Source: Chlamydiales bacterium | GTDB lineage: Bacteria > Chlamydiota > Chlamydiia > Chlamydiales > Simkaniaceae | Direction of reading: 5' to 3' | Assembly: GCA_024233395.1 (NCBI GenBank) | Contig: JACKPR010000008.1 | Span: 1 to 36,435 of the forward strand | Length of the DNA stretch: 36,435 nt | Shown: one piece after another, positions 32,196-36,435 of the stretch | Numbering within the stretch: position 1 is the first letter of the stretch | Layout: each line of letters begins with the position of its first letter | The notes under the pieces: model-generated | What the model was told of the DNA's origin: nothing | The model's database searches: none | What the model saw: only the letters and a program-made list of their open reading frames with translations | Translations under genes and position numbers: made by a program

Positions 32196-35182
32196 AAAGT
32201 TTAGTTTTGCCTGGGCTAAAGGAAAATAAAGGGAGTTCTCCTTTTAGATTAATGATCCAAGCTAAAGAGGCTGTTAAAAAAGAGCTGTATTACCTTTGCC
32301 AAGAACAGGGTGGAAAGTTTGATGAGAGTTTGCAAAGGGATCTTGATTTTTGGCTTCTAACTTTTAGAAGTGAATTCTTTACAAGACGGTATCCTGAATA
32401 TATTGCACAATTAATCCTTCATTCAAATGAGTTGATTAGAAGGTTGGAATGGCAAATCTCAATAAATTCAAAAAAAAGGCATTTGACGTTTGTCGTTACT
32501 CCGACCCTTATGACTTCCCCATTTTCCTCAAAAAATATCATTGGATGTATATTGGGAATTCAGTTGGATTCAAGCAGTGAAATGATTTCAAGGAAAGGAG
32601 TTCAAGCTGCACTTGGTTCTTGTTCTATGGACCTTGAAATGCTCGATACTTTTTATAACCATAATCCTCATAGCTCATCGATTCATATTTTCTATTTTGA
32701 AGCTGGATATCAAGAAGATAATGCAAAACACCCTGTAAACCTCCCCCGTTTCAGAAAAAGCTTTTTAAAAGAAATTGAGGCACGAATTCAAGTTCTAGTT
32801 CCTCCTCTTTTTATGCAAAGAAATGAAGAAGAGGTTATGAGAAATCTCTTGATTCTTCGTAGAGAGATTTCTTCTATACAAGACATTCCTCAAGTCATTG
32901 TCTTATATGATAATCACAATCACCATGAAATTACGTTCACAGTTCTTTTAGTTAGAGTTAAAAAGTCTGGAGATTACTGTGTATTAGACTTGTTAAGGTT
33001 GAGTAAAGAAAATGAAAACTACATGGAGGGACAGGTCTACCTTTTAGGAAACTTTTCTAAGGGGAATTTTATTGAGGGAAATGTTTTTCAAATTCGCTTA
33101 AAGGACATTTCAAGGTTTCAGAGAAAAAACGCTTCAATTGATTATAACTTATCCCGAAAAAAGATCATTGAGTGTCTACAAAGTGGTCTAGGTGAAGTTC
33201 GTGATTATAATGGAGGGATGTTTTTAAAGCAGGATGAGAGGCTTAAAGAGTTAAAGAAGTTATTTCCTGAAATAACAAAAAGTTATCCTGAGTTCTTAGA
33301 GAATTTTTTTTACTCTATATCGCCTATTGAAAAGCAAGCAACACTTCCGATTGAGTTGTTTAAGGTACTCTTTGAATTATTTCACAAGCTCTTCTTAGAG
33401 ACCCAAGTGAATTTTTTTACAGAAATCTGTGATTCTAAACTCATCATTACACTTAAAAGTGAGGATGAGAAAGAACTTTGCAGGAATGAAGAACAATTCT
33501 TTAATGATGAGAGTTTATATAAAAAAATCATCTCTTCAAAATGGTCTTATGGGGATTTTTTATTCAAAGGTTTTATTCTTTGCTTCGATACGATTAGTCA
33601 TTTACAGGACTACGAAAATAAGTTTCGAGAATGGATCACTCAAAATTCAGTTCAGAATTCTCCTAGAAAAAAAATCCTCCATATTAACAATGACTTTATT
33701 CAATTTGATTTCGATCCTCGCATTGGAGGTACTAATGAGTCGATCGCGATCAATAAACTCCTATTTGACGGATTGACTCGCATCGATAAAAAAGGAGAAA
33801 CAGTTTTATCATGTGCCCATTCTTATGATCTTTCCTCAGATAGAAAGACTTATACGTTTCACCTCAAAGAACTTTATTGGTCAAATGGACAACCCTTAAC
33901 GGCTGATGATTTTGAATATGCCTGGAAGAAAATCTTATCCCCAGAGTTCGAAACCCGTTTTGCTTATTTGTTTTATCTTATTTTGAATGCAAAGGAGGCT
34001 AAAGAGGGAAAAACATCTCTCAACGAGGTTGGAATAAAGGCTCTAAACAAAAAAATCCTTGTGGTTCAAATAAAACATCCTGCTCCCTATTTTTTAGAAC
34101 TTCTTGCTCACTCCTTATTTTCTCCTGTTAACTCAGATGTAGATAGAAAAGATCCTAGCTGGAGTTCTGGAAGAAATGATAATTTTGTGTGTAATGGACC
34201 TTTTAAGTTAAAAAAGTCACCTCGCCCTTTTTATGAATTTGAACTTGAGCGAAACCCCTATTATTGGAATAGAAAAGAGCTAGCATTAGATGGAATTTCA
34301 ATCTCAAATGTTAATTCACAAAAAGCCCTGGAGATGTTTAAGAATGGCGAGCTTGACTGGCTGGGGCCCCCTTTTGGAATTGCAAAACTAGAATTTTCTA
34401 AATTTGATGCTGAGCTTTGTATTCAATCGACATCGAAAGTCTTTTGGTATTGTTTTAATGTACATTCATTTCCCTTATCGAATATAAAAATTCGAGAAGC
34501 TCTTTTCTATTTAGTCAATCGCAAGAAAATGATACAAGGAATTCAAGGGAGGAATGAGCCTGCCTATTCTCCTCTTCCTAAAGAACATACATTTTTTTCT
34601 TCATCCAATTATTCTACTATAGAAAATCAAAAGAAAGCATTTCAATGCTTTCATGAGGGGTTGAAAGAATTGGGGGTTTCTCAAAAGTCATTTCTTCCAT
34701 TAAGAATTATTTATCCTGACAATGAAGCCTTTTACAAAATTTCTAAGCATTTAAAAGATCAAATTGAAAACTGTCTTGGAATACAGTGTTCCCTTGTAGG
34801 TGTGAATTATGGAGAGTTCTTTGAGAGAATGGCTACTGGAGACTTTGAAATAGGGGCGATGCGATGGGTATCATGGGTCAATGATCCTATTTACACCCTA
34901 GAAATTTTCAAAAATAAGAATGAAAAAATGAATTTTGTAAATTGGGAAAATATAGACTACCAATTTCTTATAGATAAAGCCCAACATGAAGAAAACCAGG
35001 AAGAAAGAAAAAAAATATTATCTCAAGCTGAAAAAATCCTCATAGATAATTTTGTGGTTCTTTCCCTTTTTTATGGAGAAGATTATTTTCTAAAAATCCC
35101 TGATCTAATCACTCCGAATACAAGTTCTTTAGGAGTTATTGATTTATCTCTTATAGATTTTGTATCTAGGTCTTTCCCATAA
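32192..35182 (+). CDS. fusion of an unknown N-terminal region with an OppA-type solute-binding domain
   Basis: The 996-residue protein has no signal peptide or membrane segment, so it should stay in the cytosol. Residues of about 490-996 are a full SBP_bac_5 (OppA-type) domain: ILHINNDFIQFDFDPRIGG, LLFDGLTRIDKKGE, TYTFHLKELYWSNGQPLTAD, FELERNPYYWN, IREALFYLVNRKKMI and a C-terminal DPIYTLEIF. Such domains normally bind peptides outside the cell for ABC import. Residues 1-490 are unassigned, rich in charged helices and beta strands, with no helix-turn-helix that I can see. The ATG overlaps the ptsI stop (ATGA), so the two are coupled. SgrR, a cytosolic regulator with a C-terminal SBP_bac_5 domain that responds to sugar-phosphate stress, is a useful parallel. 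A PTS-linked intracellular ligand sensor is my inference. Confidence 0.8.
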   Translation: MKSLVLPGLKENKGSSPFRLMIQAKEAVKKELYYLCQEQGGKFDESLQRDLDFWLLTFRSEFFTRRYPEYIAQLILHSNELIRRLEWQISINSKKRHLTFVVTPTLMTSPFSSKNIIGCILGIQLDSSSEMISRKGVQAALGSCSMDLEMLDTFYNHNPHSSSIHIFYFEAGYQEDNAKHPVNLPRFRKSFLKEIEARIQVLVPPLFMQRNEEEVMRNLLILRREISSIQDIPQVIVLYDNHNHHEITFTVLLVRVKKSGDYCVLDLLRLSKENENYMEGQVYLLGNFSKGNFIEGNVFQIRLKDISRFQRKNASIDYNLSRKKIIECLQSGLGEVRDYNGGMFLKQDERLKELKKLFPEITKSYPEFLENFFYSISPIEKQATLPIELFKVLFELFHKLFLETQVNFFTEICDSKLIITLKSEDEKELCRNEEQFFNDESLYKKIISSKWSYGDFLFKGFILCFDTISHLQDYENKFREWITQNSVQNSPRKKILHINNDFIQFDFDPRIGGTNESIAINKLLFDGLTRIDKKGETVLSCAHSYDLSSDRKTYTFHLKELYWSNGQPLTADDFEYAWKKILSPEFETRFAYLFYLILNAKEAKEGKTSLNEVGIKALNKKILVVQIKHPAPYFLELLAHSLFSPVNSDVDRKDPSWSSGRNDNFVCNGPFKLKKSPRPFYEFELERNPYYWNRKELALDGISISNVNSQKALEMFKNGELDWLGPPFGIAKLEFSKFDAELCIQSTSKVFWYCFNVHSFPLSNIKIREALFYLVNRKKMIQGIQGRNEPAYSPLPKEHTFFSSSNYSTIENQKKAFQCFHEGLKELGVSQKSFLPLRIIYPDNEAFYKISKHLKDQIENCLGIQCSLVGVNYGEFFERMATGDFEIGAMRWVSWVNDPIYTLEIFKNKNEKMNFVNWENIDYQFLIDKAQHEENQEERKKILSQAEKILIDNFVVLSLFYGEDYFLKIPDLITPNTSSLGVIDLSLIDFVSRSFP

Positions 35183-35250
35183 AAAACTTAAGGATTGCAA
35201 TCATCTCTTTCTTTATTCAAAATCCACTGGCATCTTTAATGGAGGTTATT

Positions 35251-35559
35251 ATGAGATTAGAATGTAATCATGAAATTCAAGAACTTGAACATTTTAAGTT
35301 ACTTGCAGAAAATAATTTATACTCAAAGCTTTTTGGTGAGTATAGTCTGATTGAAAATGTTTCAGGAGATAAATGGCTTTTTTCTTACAAAACCCCCTCT
35401 GGAATTGTTAAACATCATTTCATTAAATCTCTTTGGCTAGGAAAAAGTAAGGTTTATAAGAATGGGGGGATGGTTATGGCATCAAGTTTAGAATCCCTGA
35501 TCAAGGTTTTAACTAATGGACTGATCCAAGTTAGTGGAATTCAAAGAAAGGCAGCGTAA
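35251..35559 (+). CDS. small protein with SH2-like sequence pattern
   Basis: I recognise no bacterial family in this 102-residue protein, but residues of about 15-90 follow an SH2 domain. A first helix (ELEHFKLLAEN) is followed by GEYSLIEN where SH2 domains have G-S/T-F-L-V-R-E-S, then WLFSYKTPSG, the strand IVKHHFIKS (SH2: VKHYxIxx), a Gly-rich turn, and SSLESLIKVL (SH2: SLxxLVxxY). The key FLVR arginine, which binds phosphotyrosine, is replaced by isoleucine, so ordinary phosphotyrosine binding is doubtful. ATG 35251 is chosen because GGAGG lies 5 bases before it. A first ATG at 35239 overlaps that site. The 3' end overlaps the convergent MATE gene by 51 bases. The SH2 reading is tentative. 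Confidence 0.55.
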   Translation: MRLECNHEIQELEHFKLLAENNLYSKLFGEYSLIENVSGDKWLFSYKTPSGIVKHHFIKSLWLGKSKVYKNGGMVMASSLESLIKVLTNGLIQVSGIQRKAA

Positions 35560-36435
35560 TTTATTAATCTTATTGAAACTTCTTGGGAAGAAGACTAAAG
35601 CGGGAAGTAATGGGTGGAAAGCAACAGCAATCCAGAAATATTCTGGAGTCCACCATGCTGTGCTGTGCATAAGATGGACGATCAAATAAATTAAAGGGCT
35701 TACGATTATTTGAATAATCATATAAAACCATGTGTCTTTTAGCGATGAAATCATAGCAAAAGAGATGTAGTAAATACTGCTACAAACAAGTCCTATCCAT
35801 ACCCAGTAACAGGTGTTGATTAAAACTCTTGATTCTTGAAGGGTGAGCTCTTTTTGGCAAAAGACTTTGATCAGATCATTTGAAAAAAGGATAAGAGGAA
35901 TAGAAAGGATGATTGCATTAAGTAAGAGACAAATTGTTACGGATCTAAATAACCTTGGGAAAAAATTCAATTGTTTCGAACCGATTAAATAAGAGCAGAT
36001 CGTAATCACTGCAATTCCTATTGCATCATTGATAAGAGCAAAGTGAAGAGTCGCCCCCAAGGAACATGAGAGAAGATCAATTCCACCTGCTTTAATAAGG
36101 ATTTGTGCTGCTATGTTCCAGCAAAGGATAGCCATCCCTTGCCCCACAGCCCTTGGAAAGGCTAATCGAATTAATTGAAAAAATCTTTTTGAGATCAATA
36201 AAGCTCTTTTCGTTTCAAATCGCTTCAACTTTGGATTGAAATAAAAATCACAAAAAAGAATGAGACAAGAAGTTCCCTTTGCTATGAGTGTTCCTAGTGC
36301 AGCACCCAGAATTCCAAGAGGGGGAATGAAAGAAGGGATCCCAAAAATAAGAACAACACTTAATCCAATATTGAAAAGATGAGAGAGGAGATGTACTTTG
36401 AATATTTTCTTCGAATCTCCAATTCCTGAAAAAAA
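35509..36435 (-). CDS. MATE-family efflux transporter (5' end outside the window)
   Basis: The frame is open to the window edge, and 308 residues are visible. The edge sequence FFSGIGDSKKIFKVHLLSH, then NIGLSVVLIFG and PPLGILGAALGTLIAKG, is typical of the end of the first half and the central loop of MATE antiporters. The rest (LAFPRAVGQGMAILCWNIA and six further hydrophobic segments) is the second half. MATE pumps export drugs or metabolites using sodium or proton gradients. Apparent internal starts such as TTG 36228 are not the true start. The C-terminal tail is short and overlaps the convergent SH2-like gene. Confidence 0.88.
   Translation of the reverse strand, partial: FFSGIGDSKKIFKVHLLSHLFNIGLSVVLIFGIPSFIPPLGILGAALGTLIAKGTSCLILFCDFYFNPKLKRFETKRALLISKRFFQLIRLAFPRAVGQGMAILCWNIAAQILIKAGGIDLLSCSLGATLHFALINDAIGIAVITICSYLIGSKQLNFFPRLFRSVTICLLLNAIILSIPLILFSNDLIKVFCQKELTLQESRVLINTCYWVWIGLVCSSIYYISFAMISSLKDTWFYMIIQIIVSPLIYLIVHLMHSTAWWTPEYFWIAVAFHPLLPALVFFPRSFNKINKLRCLSLNSTNLDQSIS

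Overview
The window looks like chromosomal DNA from an environmental (Parachlamydiales- or Simkania-type) member of the Chlamydiae. This rests on gene content, because no database search was possible. Markers are a fused E1-alpha/beta 2-oxoacid dehydrogenase, a UPF0158 protein, WalJ/YycJ and FtsK in one neighbourhood, a short ComEC, and a minimal HprK/HPr/EI phosphotransferase set with no sugar permease. There are also candidate inclusion-membrane-like proteins and eukaryote-like genes. The DNA is AT-rich, with short intergenic gaps and several convergent genes that overlap at their 3' ends.

Bases 1-2520 are an eroded accessory region. It holds a broken dual-specificity phosphatase gene, a structured segment with a terminator, one AAA_14/DUF4143 ATPase, and two partial copies of the 3' end of the metal-ATPase gene whose intact copy lies at 4929-6869. 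Between the second fragment and the intact gene sits one autotransporter gene with a repetitive, propeller-like passenger. A metal-homeostasis pair follows (VIT1/CCC1-like transporter and P1B-4 ATPase), then an M18 aminopeptidase.

Bases 9170-22935 carry mostly housekeeping genes: serS, a UPF0158 protein coupled to the fused dehydrogenase E1, walJ and ftsK. Interspersed are a second AAA_14/DUF4143 ATPase, a candidate Inc-type membrane protein, a coupled pair of lipase/esterase-like membrane-associated proteins, and a receiver-metallohydrolase fusion.

Bases 22936-23442 hold a short ACAGAG-type repeat, a 162-bp palindromic element and tRNA-His. Two paralogous membrane proteins, comEC, a plant-type phosphoethanolamine methyltransferase homologue and ndh follow. 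Bases 28486-35182 are a tightly coupled five-gene run: SMI1/KNR4 protein, hprK, ptsH, ptsI, and a 996-residue protein whose C-terminal half is an OppA-type solute-binding domain without a signal peptide. A 102-residue protein with an SH2-like pattern and a truncated MATE transporter close the window.

Three features stand out. (1) Both AAA_14/DUF4143 ATPases are driven by near-consensus promoters embedded in perfect palindromes and placed so close to the ATG that the mRNAs should be leaderless. (2) The 3' end of the metal-ATPase gene is repeated three times around accessory modules. (3) A PTS-coupled intracellular OppA-domain protein could act as a solute sensor, much as SgrR does.
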